A stretch of 64,000 nucleotides of DNA. Origin: Simplicillium sp. C3G150-2 (taxonomy: Eukaryota; Ascomycota; Sordariomycetes; Hypocreales; Cordycipitaceae). Positions 20,524 through 32,030 of the stretch are shown in pieces (the stretch's first letter is position 1; each line of letters starts with the position of its first letter). The notes under the pieces are model-generated. The model was not told the origin of the DNA and ran no database searches. It was given only the letters and a program-made list of their open reading frames with translations. The DNA lies in contig JAJIYY010000001.1 of assembly GCA_022702485.1 (NCBI GenBank), positions 5,704,001-5,768,000 on the forward strand. The letters run 5' to 3'. The translations under genes and the position numbers were made by a program.

Positions 20524-21809
20524 ATGCCTAAAGACTCTACACGAATCACCCCGCATCTCAAGATGGTCAATGGTTGCGCACATGAGCTGCATTTCTACTT
20601 GGACGGCGAAGACGACATTGCTCTCGCACGACGCCAGGAACTCATTCGAATCCCAACGCATGGACTATTCATGCCAGCCTGGAAGTCGAGTTCTTAGTGG
20701 CAAGGAAGAGGCTGGATAAGATTTATGCGGACAGCGCGCATCAAAACAAGTTTGTTTGCGGCGCAACCGATGAACCAGCCATTACTGCCATGGGACGAAT
20801 AAAAGCGGTGTTAGAACAAAAGGCGCAGACTGTAGACTTGTGCCTCTCCGTAGAACACGCCAGGAGCCGAGAGACTGATCTCGTGGAATCCCGCCAAGGT
20901 GTGTTCCAACATTGGCTTCTCTGTCCAGCAGAGTATGCCAGAGCAACATTAAGCAGTCCTGAAGAATATAAATGGACTGGGCTCAAGTTACGCACTCCGA
21001 TGGCTGAAGAAAAACATTGGCAGCAAGACGCCTCATCGTATATTGAGCTGCTGGAAGGATTGAAAAAGGACATTGCCATTCATGTCAACTCTACTTGTCA
21101 CCTCAACGTCTTTATACGACCTGGGCCTGGAGTCATGGACAAAGAGTTTGGGCAGAAAGTCACCACTCTTGTTTGGATAACAGAAGGAGGCTTTTTGAGT
21201 CAGCTCTGTCCGCCGCGAACGACATCAACAATATGTTCTGAGTGTCGCTTGACACTCGCTCCGAATGATCCACCAGAGGACGTCATGCCAATTATGCCGC
21301 ACAATCAAATGCCCATTCAAAACCACTTGCCTCAGCTCTTGAATGACAGAGATCAAGCTCTCAATTATCACATCTGGCGAGCCGACGGCATTCGCACAAT
21401 CTCCAACTATCTTCTGCCAAATGATGCAATCTCTGATATAGGCTTCAATATCCACGTCTACAGGTCGTTAGAATGTGCTAATCCAGGCCAGCTACCGACT
21501 CTGGAGTTTCGTTATGGGCTCTGGCACCCGTACAAGGGCTACGACACTACGAAACTCTGGCTGCGTCTTTGCATTAAGTATGTGCACGCTTGCAACCTTG
21601 TCGGGAGGAGCTATAAAATGCTGGTTAGGGGCCTGGACCGCCTGATTTACGAGACTCGAGATGACACAGACAGCATCAGCAGAATCCTTTTCGGCATGGG
21701 CCTAGAGAAAGATGATGCGGAGGGCTGGCAGAGGATCGTGAAGTGCTATCAAAATAGCGATGATGCACTCTCGCCTGAGAAGATTGATGCTCAGGGCGTC
21801 TTGGAGTAG
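20524..21809 (+). CDS. Amidoligase-like protein (Amidoligase_2 type), start uncertain
   Basis: The body of this gene (frame open 20586-21809) looks like a fungal amidoligase-family protein of the COOH-NH2 ligase fold, expected to form amide bonds with ATP. Key blocks are the strand LEVEFLVA at the start (E.E motif), YKWTGLKLRTP, the central VNSTCHLNVFI (replacing the usual GLHVHVG) and LEFRYG (the E.R motif), then a helix LWLRLCIKYV. No ATG exists in frame before LEVEFLVA. A workable model is exon 20524-20572 plus exon 20638-21809 with a 65-bp intron (GTTGCG...CAG, phase 1), giving 406 residues; the donor is weak. A 5' mutation is the alternative. The substrate is unknown for fungal members. 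It converges on the CorA-like gene (151 bp between stops). Confidence 0.68.
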
Positions 21810-21960
21810 ATGCTGGTATGTAGGATCAATCTTGCGTGGTGAATTGACGTTTGTGTGGATTCACTGATGGATCAAGAGCGAGCTGGAATCAAATATAGCT
21901 TTATACCCAAAGAATTTCTCAAATGTACAATGGGTATCTTTCGTGGACAAATGACCCTGG

Positions 21961-23811
21961 TTATTGCGATGCCCTAGACCGCTGCTTTTTCCGCTTTCGA
22001 ATGGATAAAATTTGTTTACGCTGCATCACACGCACTACCCAACTGTAAATCATCTCGCGCATAAGAATCAGAATTGTAGCACAAGCCGTCGGAACGGCAC
22101 ACGCCCAGCTAAGGAATCAGCATTTGCTCCCTGCTAGGGGAAAATTTGCGACTTACAAGTACCAGATCCCGTGTTTAATCTCGGGGAATGCTTCGAAGTT
22201 TTGACCAAAGAAGCCAGTGATGAAAGTCAGTGGGAGGAAGATGATGGTTACGATGGTGAGCTGTTTCATGGATTCGTTCTGGTTGGCAGTGATGGTGTTG
22301 AAGATGAGGTTGATTAAGTTTTCGGACGATTGTTTCAGCTGTTGCAGGGACTCAGTGATGATAATACTGTGATCCAGCACATCGCCAAGATATGTGTGCG
22401 TTAGAGGAGTGACAATGACGCCGGCGGCAGGATTTTGAAGATCTCTTTCGGCTTCTTCAGCTGTGGTCTTTACTCCGTGGTCACGAAGGGTGTTGACAAG
22501 ATTGTCAATGGGTAAAAGAAAACGAAGCATCTTGTTGATTTCGCTGATGCAGATGTACAGGCGCTTTGATTGCTTGATGTTCGGGGAGGTGATTACGTCC
22601 AACTCCAGGTCGCCGAGGATGTCGGTATATGCTGCTGTGAGTGGAATAGCCAAATCGATAATTGCGTCCATGATGGCTTGTACCATGAGTGAAGCATCGC
22701 ACGACTCTCTCAAGATTGTGCCTCTGGTGCTGAGACGTGTAATGATGGGCCGTTCGATGTCGGCGGCCGACACTTCAAAGAAAGAGATGACTGTATTGTC
22801 TGAAGTGAGGAAGATGGAAACCTGCTCCGCAGAAATGGCCAGGTTGTGGGCAGAGAGCGAAGAATTCTCCTCCATGAACGTAATTCGAGCCTCGTTGCCC
22901 GAGGCATGATATCTCTGGAGTGATCGAAGCATTTGCGTCTCGGCCAGCACAGGACCATCGGGAAAGACCTCGGCCGTATTGTGCTTTTCGGGATCAGCTA
23001 CGGAGCTAGCGTGGCCACCAAAGATGTTCTTAATGTTAGAGATGCGGTGTTTGGAGGTTGTGCTGCTACCGGAGTCTGAAGATGAGTCGTCGGTTTCGAC
23101 AATGTGGACAAGTTTCTGTAGTGTCATGATGATGAAGGCATGATGAGGATACCTAAATGGTTAGCATCTGCACGCATCTCAGCTGAGGCAGCCCAATGAT
23201 ACGTACCAATCAGCTTTTGTTCTGTTTTTGAGATTCATGATGTCTTCCAGCGCCAGCTTGTGCAGGCCCTTGTTAGCTCCAATGGCCTGAATAACGTCCC
23301 AACTAAGGCCATTGACGTTTATCCAGCGACACTTGGCCCAGTCCTGTTTGGGCTCTTTCAGAAACTCGATGAATGTATCGTTCTCGAACTGTCTCATGGC
23401 GATATTTTCCAACGAAAAGTCCACCACAGTGATGTCGCACTTGGCACTCAGCGCAGGCATCAAACCATGTCCACCATCTGGCAGCTTTGGGTCGTAACCA
23501 GGCTCAGCACCAGGTTGCCAACCTGGGCGCTCTGGGAAGGGTAATTCCATATCATCTGCGCCATCTACCGTCCTAAATGTTGCGGCGCGCGTGCTCCTCC
23601 TGCGCAACACCGAAGGCGACAGGATGTGGTCGCGAGGGCCATCGATGGAACGGTAGCGTGTATCGATTCGTTCGAGGCTGGGAAACCGGTCACGGGCCGT
23701 CTCATTGTAATGGACGCGTGGGTTTGTCGTCGCAGCTGGTGCGGAATAGGGAGAGGCTACTCGAGGCGAATGGCCGTCTGCTGTTGGAAGCTGCAGTTCG
23801 CCTTCGGGCAT
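21961..23811 (-). CDS. CorA-like divalent metal ion transporter
   Basis: Three exons, 23811-23207, 23152-22157 and 22108-21961, with introns of 54 and 48 bp (both phase 2), give 582 residues. A large soluble N-terminal domain is followed by two C-terminal membrane helices. The first helix ends in TFITGFFGQNFEAF, at the position of the CorA GMN signature; here it reads GQN. The second helix is completed only by splicing into exon 3 (IWYFWACAVPTACATILIL). The tail is short and basic (RKRKKQRSR). It probably moves Mg2+ or a similar cation as a pentamer. The ATG at 23811 is used because an in-frame stop precedes the upstream TTG. An extra 5' exon from 24044 is possible but has poor splice sites. 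Confidence 0.82.
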
Positions 23812-24748
23812 CGTGTCTTGGCTGCAGCAGGGGTGCAATCAGTCTATGGAGCGCGGCTTGGCATCTGGGGTCGATAGAGTTGCGATCGAACGGTGCGGGT
23901 ATCGAAGATTGTAAGAAACATGCGATGATGTTTGGCAATGTCTGGATATGTCATGAAGACATCGTGATAATTATGACGGCGTTGGTGTGGTCGATCAATT
24001 GTCGTCGACGTGGAGCGCTGAAGAGGCGTTCGTGTGGTCGCCATTGTTTGGGCTTAGCGTAGGAAGCTGTAGGGGATAGGGCACTGTAATTTTGGACAAT
24101 TAGGCGCATTTAGCGTGTTGGCTACAGCGTGTTGGCTACAGCGTGTCTAGCACCGAAGCCGCTGAACTTCAGGCTAATAGTGAGAACCAGGCTTGCGCTA
24201 AGCTGAGCCCTTTCATCCTCCCGTTGTAGTTTGACTTTATTTAACACTATGCTGTCTATTCATCTTTGACATGCCAGACAACAAGGATAGAAAAGAGGTT
24301 TGCAGAGAGTCTTCGAAGATGCTCCATCATAAATACCAAATATAGGTATATTAAGTTTCGCAGGTTGAACGGCATTCTGAAAACAGAGTACTTATTATTA
24401 CCCCTGCCGTTACGATTTCAATGGAACTTGCAAATCAGGCTGTGAGTTCACAGAGCATTGCATGCAATTGTTCCAGACCCCTGTCTAAGAGAGCGAATCA
24501 GGGTTCGTTTTCTCTTTCGTGTTAATTATATTCATATGCCCAGGAAAGGGTAGTCTACCATGCAAGTCAGCGCAGATCACCGAGGCGGGGAGTCGCACAA
24601 GGTCCAACTCTTGGTCACCAATAAAATACAATAAATGTCTCTCCAATTTTCCATTTCATTGCAATGCCGTTCTAAGCTCTTCTTCTCGATTTGATCGAAC
24701 TTCGTTCCGCCTGGGCCAGCAAACCGGCAGTCACAGTCCACTCATACG
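23812..24748. promoter_or_regulatory. Divergent intergenic CorA-like / DUF3176
   Basis: 937 bp between two divergent starts. It contains a tandem repeat at 24112-24144 (listed separately). An open frame from 24044 on the minus strand may be 5' leader or an extra exon of the CorA-like gene. Confidence 0.45.
24112..24144. repeat. 14-bp tandem repeat, about 2.4 copies
   Basis: The unit AGCGTGTTGGCTAC occurs twice head to tail and is followed by a partial third copy. It lies about 300 bp upstream of the CorA-like gene start and 600 bp upstream of the DUF3176 gene start. Confidence 0.8.
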
Positions 24749-26961
24749 ATGCATAGACAGGCCGCCTTGGCTGCATCGCCCCCAACCTCGGGCGCTGCCG
24801 CATCCTCGTTCATGAGTGCCGAGGAAGAGTATGCTCCTGTCCAATATGTAGACTACTCGACTTTGGCTGGTGAGCCTGTGCCTAGCATTCGTCGCAAGCC
24901 ACTTGCATCGCCTACAAGCCCACCCATATCTTCAACGCAGTCACAGTCACAGTCACAGACACAGACACAGACAGAGCCAAAACTATACACAGCTGTGAAA
25001 ACAGTGAATGGAGAAGACAGCAATGGCGAGTCCGATAAGCCGCATGTAAACAACACTCGTCCAGGCCTTGCTGCCGTCTTGGGCATCTGGAAATGGGAAC
25101 TTGTGTCTCTCATAATTAGTATAGCAAGCTTCGTCGCCATCGTCATTGTTTTGCGCGTTTATGAGAACAAGTCTGTCTCTAAATGGAAGCTGCCAATTTC
25201 TGTCAACGCCATTATCGCCATTCTTTCAGCGCTGTTCAAAGGCGCTCTGGCGTTACCAATCGCGGAAGGCGTGTACTACTAGAATATTAGCCTGACTTTC
25301 TACTGACTGTAACATAGGTATCGGTCAGTTGAAATGGCTGTGGTTTTCCAAAAAGTCGAGTAGTCTCGCGGACCTGGAGCTTTTTGACAGAGCCAGTCGT
25401 GGGCCATGGGGTTCCCTCATACTAATTGGACGCCAGTTCGTCCAGCGCCGTCGTTCGTGAGTAAACAAAAATCTATTATCTCATCTGTCGCTGCTAACTG
25501 AAGTAACAAAGGTATCTTGCCAGTCTAGGAGCTTTCGTTGCTATTATCGCCTTGGCAACTGATCCGTTCTCTCAGGCTAGTGTTTCACTTACGAGCTGTT
25601 TGAGAAACTCCACGGAGCCAACAACGATTCCTAGGGCGAACAATTATCTAGAGGTTGGTGGCCATGACGGTGCCGTGAAAGACACCGCATCCAAAGCCAT
25701 GCAGCTTGCTCTCTATCTTGGCATCATTCAACCACCAAGGGATTCGGCCAAAAGTGTGCAAGTCGCATGCAAGACGGGCAATTGCACATACGGGGCAGAC
25801 CAAGATGCATCCTTCACCACCCTCACCATGTGCCATTCTTGCAAAGACTTGACACACGATATTGAATCACACAATCACAGCGGAGTTCCGCAGTCTATTC
25901 TATCTTATGATGACGTGAAGCTGCAAGTTGGTCTCTCTGTTCTTCTCGACTTGGCCACCTTTGAGACCGACGACTATAGCAGCGAGCGACGATTTCCGGA
26001 CGGCGTCTGGAATCGCACGAGTATTGCCGATCTCCAAGGACTTGCTATGGTATTCAAAGATCCGAATTGCCCGCCCGATAGGATACCTTTGTGCGAAATG
26101 AAGCCTTTTGCTTTTCGCTGTGGGCTTCAACCATGCGTCAAGACGTACAAAGCTGATTTCAGCAATGGCGAATATCATGAAAAGGAAATTTCTCGTGAGC
26201 TCCTGCACTACATTCCACCGGCTCGTAAATTTGAGCTGGCGCTAAACCGAACCTTTTACAATGGCGCCTGGAGAGAATGCAAACCAAGCAAGACTAAGAC
26301 AGACACCAACACGGAACAAGTCTCCTCACCTCAGTCGCAAGCTGTTTCTAGAGGTCCACACGGTGTAGACTATTCAGCTTTCCCAACTCTCTGGTATACT
26401 CCGGAATGCGTTTATATCATGGGCGCCGGGGCTGCCCAAGGCTTTGCAGCGTCTTTTGGCGATCTTCTCAATAACAATACATTACAGTTCTACAACTTGC
26501 CAGGTGGGTTGGAGGGTGCCATATGGCTGCAAGCTATGTGGAATCTTGGCAATTTGACCATGAACTCGCTCAACGATTACATGAATGGCGTGTCCATCGC
26601 TGTAGGCGCGGAGATGAGACAGCATGAGGCAACTCTTCTCAAGGCAGAAAGCGGCCAGGCCCTACAGCTGGAGACCTGCATCCATGTCAGATGGAAATTT
26701 TTGTCGTTTCTCGCTGTTCTGCTAGTTCTAGCCTTGGTGTTCTTTATGGGCATTTTGTTTGTCAACTTGCGCAGTGCCTGGGGTGCCGATTGGAAGTCTT
26801 CGCCGCTGGCCTTGGTATTTCAAAACGTTGGACAAGCACGTCCACCCCATCCTCATGAGAGCGCGCCGGAGCTTGAAAGGTCACTTCGACAAGAGGCCAT
26901 GGCGACCAAGGTTACGTTTGCCAAGGTCGATGGACGATGGCAACTATGCAGGGATTACTGA
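24749..26961 (+). CDS. DUF3176 family membrane protein
   Basis: Three exons, 24749-25268, 25318-25456 and 25512-26961, give 702 residues. The family block GIGQLKWLWF followed by LELFDRASRGPWGSL identifies DUF3176, a fungal family of unknown function. Membrane segments are near LVSLIISIASFVAIVIVL, the following NAIIAILSALFKGALAL, ASLGAFVAIIALAT, and FLAVLLVLALVFFMGILFV near the C-terminus. The long region between the last two is rich in Cys and N-glycosylation sites and is probably extracellular. Intron 2 is ordinary (55 bp, phase 2). Intron 1 (25269-25317) keeps the family motif only if its donor is GC instead of GT; a GT donor at 25271 with a later acceptor loses three conserved residues. 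An ATG at 24812 is an alternative start. Confidence 0.85.
24938..24974 (+). repeat. CAGTCA/CAGACA microsatellite inside DUF3176 coding sequence
   Basis: Hexamer repeats CAGTCA then CAGACA encode alternating Ser-Gln and Thr-Gln in the cytoplasmic N-terminus. The unit length of six keeps the frame, so copy number can vary without breaking the gene. Confidence 0.85.
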
Positions 26962-27427
26962 GATAAGCAATAACCAGGGGGGATGATTGCCGACGGCCGT
27001 TCAAGTTTGTGGGGGTTTGGTTGGTCTAATTGATTTAGCACTGTGATAGACTGTCGCTAACCACGCAGTAATTAATGGGGTTTTTACCGATGCAGTTTAA
27101 GTTGGCCGTTGGAGATGTAGTCCATATGGACAGTTGATCTGCATACAACATGGGAGACCGCTGCACAGGCAGGCCGCCCCCCACCAGTTCGTTGCAGCAA
27201 TTCTATTTTTTTGGCCGATTCAATTCTGATTTTTAACATTCCATTTTATCTTCGATGCGTCAAGAATGAGCTTTAGGCATCGGACTGGTTTTTCCTTTCG
27301 TTCAAACACGTGTTCTCCACCCTATTTGGCGATGCTGTCAATGAGAACATGTTGCCTCAAGTGTGTAATAGTAAGTGATGAAAATCATAGAAATAAGTAT
27401 CCAAAATTAGAAAAATAAACAGCCGTA

Positions 27428-27500
27428 GAGGTGATAGAAGTAATTAAAGTAGTAGAAGTAATAGATATAATAGATATAATAGATTCAATAAGATATAATT
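27428..27500. repeat. AT-rich simple-sequence repeat (ATAGATATA / AGTAGTAGA type)
   Basis: Short imperfect units such as AATAGATAT and GTAGAAGTA recur through about 70 bp of very low GC content. Confidence 0.75.
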
Positions 27501-28287
27501 ATGCTTTAAATAGAAGTCAATGTTTGTTTCAAGGATTGGCAGATATCACCTGTAGTATTGGGGTAGGCAGGATTCTTACTTATTTCTACACCCACTCGCC
27601 TGCGTGCCACCTGCATTGCCAATGACAGAAGAATACCTACATGAAACTCTCAAAAACAAGCGGGGCAGGCGTCCAGATATGTCATAGGTTTTCCCATGAC
27701 CGCCCGTCCCAGGCCAGCATGCCGTTCTGCAAATCGAACCAACCAGGGGCATCCGAGGACAAAAGAGTCCGACAACAGAGAAGTCCAAGAGACAACTACG
27801 CTAGCCCTGTTCCGCTGACTACAAGAGCCCACAAGTCTGTTGCAGCCGCTCGCTGCATGCCCATCACAAATCAGCTTATTATTGGAGCGCTGGTGTGGAT
27901 GTTCGTGGCACCGACATGGGTATTTCTGCTCCAGGCCTGCACAATCTCTCCGCCGCCTGGTAAATGTGTGGTTGACCCAAAAGAATTCTCGGGGTTCCGT
28001 CTGACCACACCAATCAATACTGTACTTGCTATTACGCGCCAATAAGTTACTGCATCTCTTCGCCTCTTTGTGGTAACGCGTCAACGCCAGCTAGCCCATT
28101 TGCGTTGGCTGGCCACACCAAAAGCATACCGCGGCACACACACTCACCACACCACAGCTACTGCACATCCAATCATACCAGTCACCAATTTGTTAGGGTA
28201 CCATTGGACTGGCCGCACCCGCACTGCGCTGCGTCCCTCCCCTCCCCCGGTTGATCCGTTGCCCGCCCCCACCACGTTGAGCGCCAT

Positions 28288-28307
28288 CCAAGCCAAGCCA
28301 AGCCAAT
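28288..28307. repeat. CCAAG pentanucleotide microsatellite
   Basis: Four adjoining copies of a CCAAG/GCCAA unit are visible in the 5' region of the regulator gene. Confidence 0.75.
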
Positions 28308-28913
28308 CTTGTCAATAGCGCCATGCCATTGCTCGCTCGAAGCTCTTGCTGTCTGATGTCTGCTGTCTCGCTTCCATTGCTCTGGCTCGATTATATCAGT
28401 GGCTCAGACTGAGCTCAAGCAGTGTGAGAGAGGCAGGCTTCTGCAACCGATGCAACCTGTCTTTGCTACCCCACCACCGCGAAAAAGTCAATCCAGACGC
28501 ACGCCGCGGTCGCGCAATAACTGAGGGACAAAGAGAGACGTGGTTGGGCCGACGAAGCAGCTAGAAGCAAAAAAGTAAAAAAAAAAAAAAAAACCACGAC
28601 AGACCAGCCCGATCAGACGGCGAGTCCGTAATGACCCCAAACCCAACCCTGCACTGAACTGCTCTGCTGTGCACTGTTCTGCCACATCCATCCATCCTTG
28701 CGGAGCACCGCGACAAGGGCCTCCTCGCACTGTCGTTAATTATCCTTATCCGACCCATTTGTCCCTCTTGGCCAGCCCTCTACTCTCCATTAATCTCTTG
28801 CTTTCCCCTCCTCCCTCTTACTCCCCCTCCTGATACCGGTGTGCACCTCTCAAACTCCACCCCCGCACCCCGACGTTTTTCGGCTTCATATCTACTTGTA
28901 GTTTTGATGCGAG

Positions 28914-31758
28914 ATGAGCGCCAATATCATCCTATGCGAGACGGGATATTACCGCTCGTCTTGCGTCGAGTGTCAGCGGCGCAAGCAAAAGGTACGATTA
29001 TTCTTGTTAGATCCGCCCCTCCAACGCTTTTCGCGTCTATCCGCCGGCCCGATGGAGCCTAATCCCGCAGCCTTCGTTTTTCTTTTCGTCCATCTGACAG
29101 ATAACGCTCGTTCATCTCCCATGTTCATGCGAGCTGTGGCTGAGATTGCATATGAGCTGGTTGCTGACTTTCTTGTGCCCCGTCTAGTGTAATCGAGAAT
29201 GGCCCTGTGACAGCTGCCGTCGCCGTAAGGTACCTGATGGGTGTCGCTATAACGATGCTCCCGTGCCCTCGGATGGTCCTTCGCAACCTGTCAAACCCGA
29301 GAAACCCGCCCATCTCAGGGAAAAGCGCCCCAGTCGTGCTGGGCTCGATGAAAATGGGGGGAACCAAGTATTTGAGACCCTCGCCGAGCGAGCCTTCGCG
29401 TCAATGGGTATCGATGAGTCGGTCAAGGTTCGTTCGTCATGCATCGAGCGACAGGGTAGTCCCTACTAACCGCCGTCTCAGAACGAGTCATCCATGTCAA
29501 AACAAGACATGGTACAGCCTGATTCCTCCTCACAGCTGGAGGCGGTCCTGAAGATGCTGCCTCAACGTACATTAATGGGTACGACCATTTCGTAATTCCA
29601 ACTTAAAGAGTTCATGCTGACCAGTGGCGTAGATGTCCTCATTCAAATGTTTGTCGGCGATGTAAACTACCACTACTACATCATTTACCCTCCAAGCTTT
29701 CTTCAGGAATATCATATCTGGTGGGATAAACGGACGTCCAAGAAAGCCGTATCCCTTCAGTACACAGCTTTGCTTGCAATGCTTTGCTCATGTGCGGTTC
29801 AGCACATAGAGCCTCCCACACAACAAGTTCTCGAGGCAGAGGTTGGGCAAGCGAGCGATCCCTACTCAGAGGATCTACATACCGCCGTCAGAGAACTGAG
29901 CAGTGTTATTCCGACTGGACACTATCATATACTTAACGTGCAGCGACTTCTGCATTCATGTTACTGGTACAAAGCTGAGGCACGATTCGTAGAGGCTTGG
30001 CACGTTCTCAACCAGGCTATTATTGAGGCAAAAGAGCTAGGTAAGTTCCAAAGCACGACTTGATCAATCTCGGATTGCTTTGATTGACATGGAAATTCAG
30101 AGCTTCATATCGAGGCTCCCGAGGGCAGCATATCTGAGTTTGAGAGAGAAATGCGTCGACGCCTTTGGTCCATATTAGAAACATGGGACTGGTATGTACC
30201 GTACTGGTGGTTTGTAGAATGATCGACTGACCCATGTAGGCAAATATCTTCTGGCTTGTCACGACCGAAGCTCATTGATCGATTGGCTGCCACGGTAGCC
30301 CTCCCCTCACTGACTCTAGAGGGCTACAATCCCCATCCAATGCTGCATATGAAGATGCAAGCAGATTTGACACGCGATCTACAGGCTAGATTCAATACGC
30401 CCAAGAATATTGTCAGCCCTGAAGACATCAACGAGTACAAAGACATGATTATTGGATGGGTGGCAAGATTCCCTCCCGAGTACGATTTCTACAACCCAAA
30501 TACGTCAAAGGACGACATTCATCCTTGGATTTTCCCCCATCGATTCTATGTCTATACCATGGCCTGTATTCTCATCCTTAACCCTATACGCAATTACATG
30601 GTCAAGTCCTATACGTGGGAGTCACCCAAGGAGGACATTGATGTTCGTAACATTGGTGTCTTTTATTCCCTGGTGTTCATCCAGACTTTGAGACGATGGG
30701 TAGATCGCATCAAAAACCGAGACGGACGATTGCACTTCATCATATTCTCCATCTTTGATACAGCCGCCATGTTATGCACGGCAGTTCTGAAAGACACAGA
30801 AAAGACTCTACCACGCGAGGGAGAGATTCTAGAGTCCATCACTCGATCCATTGCCATGTTGAAGACTCTCATGGTCATCTCCAAGACGGCCAAAATTTCC
30901 CACGATATCTTGTACCGTCTCGCCAAGAAGCTACCGCAGATGCGTGGCGCCATGTCGTCCAAGGACGATCGCCGCAAGAAAGTCAAAACCAACCGTCTGT
31001 CTCCTGCTTCAACAATAAGCCAGGGTCCTTCACAGCCACCTGTCCCTTCCCCCAAACCAATTCTCAGTCAACAGCAGGAGCAGCAGCACCAGACTCTTCC
31101 CAAGCCTCCCCCTCCCCGCGGTCTCGTGTCAACACCAGCCCCAGAACCTGCTATGCTCGCCGCTGCGGCTGCAAAGAAGCCACCGCCGCCACCGGTACCG
31201 CCTGTGCCCCGCTTTGACAGAAACAATTATATTTCCAGCACGCTACCCATGGCAAACTACAGTTCAAATGGCAGTTATATGGCGACTCCTATCCCAGTAG
31301 AGTCTGGACAGCCCATTGGGGTACAAGTTCTTCAACCCACACATGCCCATATATCGCCCCCAGCTCAAATGCAAGGCCATGAACAGACATCCATGAGTGG
31401 ACAGGAACTACTGCCCCAAAGTTTCAGTACCCATCTAGGCGCCGATGTGCCTGCAGTCGCAACGTATTGGAACAACACAACAACTCCTCCCACAATTCCA
31501 TCCCCACCAAATCATCCTGTAGTACAGCCAATTGGAAACAATGGCTACGTAATGCCAGACAACCACATGAGCAGTATGGCCAATCAACCGGCGATGTTTG
31601 CGTTCCCTCCGCCGGGAGAGGATCATGTACCAGATTTGAACCTTGCTTCTCTGACCGATGCACAACTGGGTGGCCTTGCGCCGCTGTGGACTTGGCACGC
31701 CTCTAACATTGATTTTGAGGCAATGAGAAATGAAGAGAGTCCTCAGGGTCAGATGTAA
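28914..31758 (+). CDS. Zn2Cys6 fungal-type transcription factor
   Basis: Six exons (28914-28991, 29188-29427, 29482-29578, 29633-30040, 30101-30191, 30240-31758) encode 810 residues. The binuclear zinc cluster is at the extreme N-terminus with cysteines at 17, 20, 27, 33, 36 and 45 (spacing 2-6-5-2-8), and it is completed only by splicing across intron 1 (196 bp, long for this window). A fungal-specific transcription-factor middle domain follows (about 190-560, with a MRRRLWSILETWDW block). The C-terminal third is low-complexity, rich in Pro and Gln (KPPPPPVPPVP), as in activation domains. It should be a nuclear DNA-binding regulator recognising CGG half-sites. Target genes are unknown. The long 5' region suggests strong control of the gene itself. 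Confidence 0.9.
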
Positions 31759-32030
31759 CGGCGCCTGGGATGATGTCTCAAGACACTTTCAGTTTGCAAT
31801 TTGACGAACGGCACGTTTGTTTGACTGTGTTTAGGTTTTAACTTGGATGTAAAAGACGCGGCTCTTTAGCAATGCACTTGGTTAACGCGGGACATGCAAT
31901 TAACGGACAACGGTAACAAGATTTATCATGAATGGATGCTATGGCGAAATTTTTGGATTTTACAACGAAAAGAAAAAGGCTACCCAATGAAATCAATACA
32001 AAATTGATGAGTTCCAACAACCTTGGTGCC

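Larger units (their letters stand above)
26962..28913. promoter_or_regulatory. Long 5' region of Zn2Cys6 regulator gene
   Basis: About 1.95 kb without a convincing gene. It contains an AT-rich simple repeat (27428-27500), a CCAAG microsatellite (28288-28307), a 17-A tract (about 28577-28593) and a C+T-rich tract (28802-28831) just upstream of the regulator start. A 134-residue open frame at 27641-28045 has one hydrophobic segment but no family signal. The length suits a heavily regulated transcription-factor promoter. Confidence 0.5.

Noticed and set aside
23844..24044. Possible first exon of the CorA-like gene
   Set aside because: It begins with ATG, but joining it to the next exon needs poor donors (GTTTCT); the plain ATG at 23811 is simpler.
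27641..28045. 134-codon frame with one hydrophobic segment
   Set aside because: No signal peptide, no family resemblance, and it overlaps an equally long frame on the other strand.
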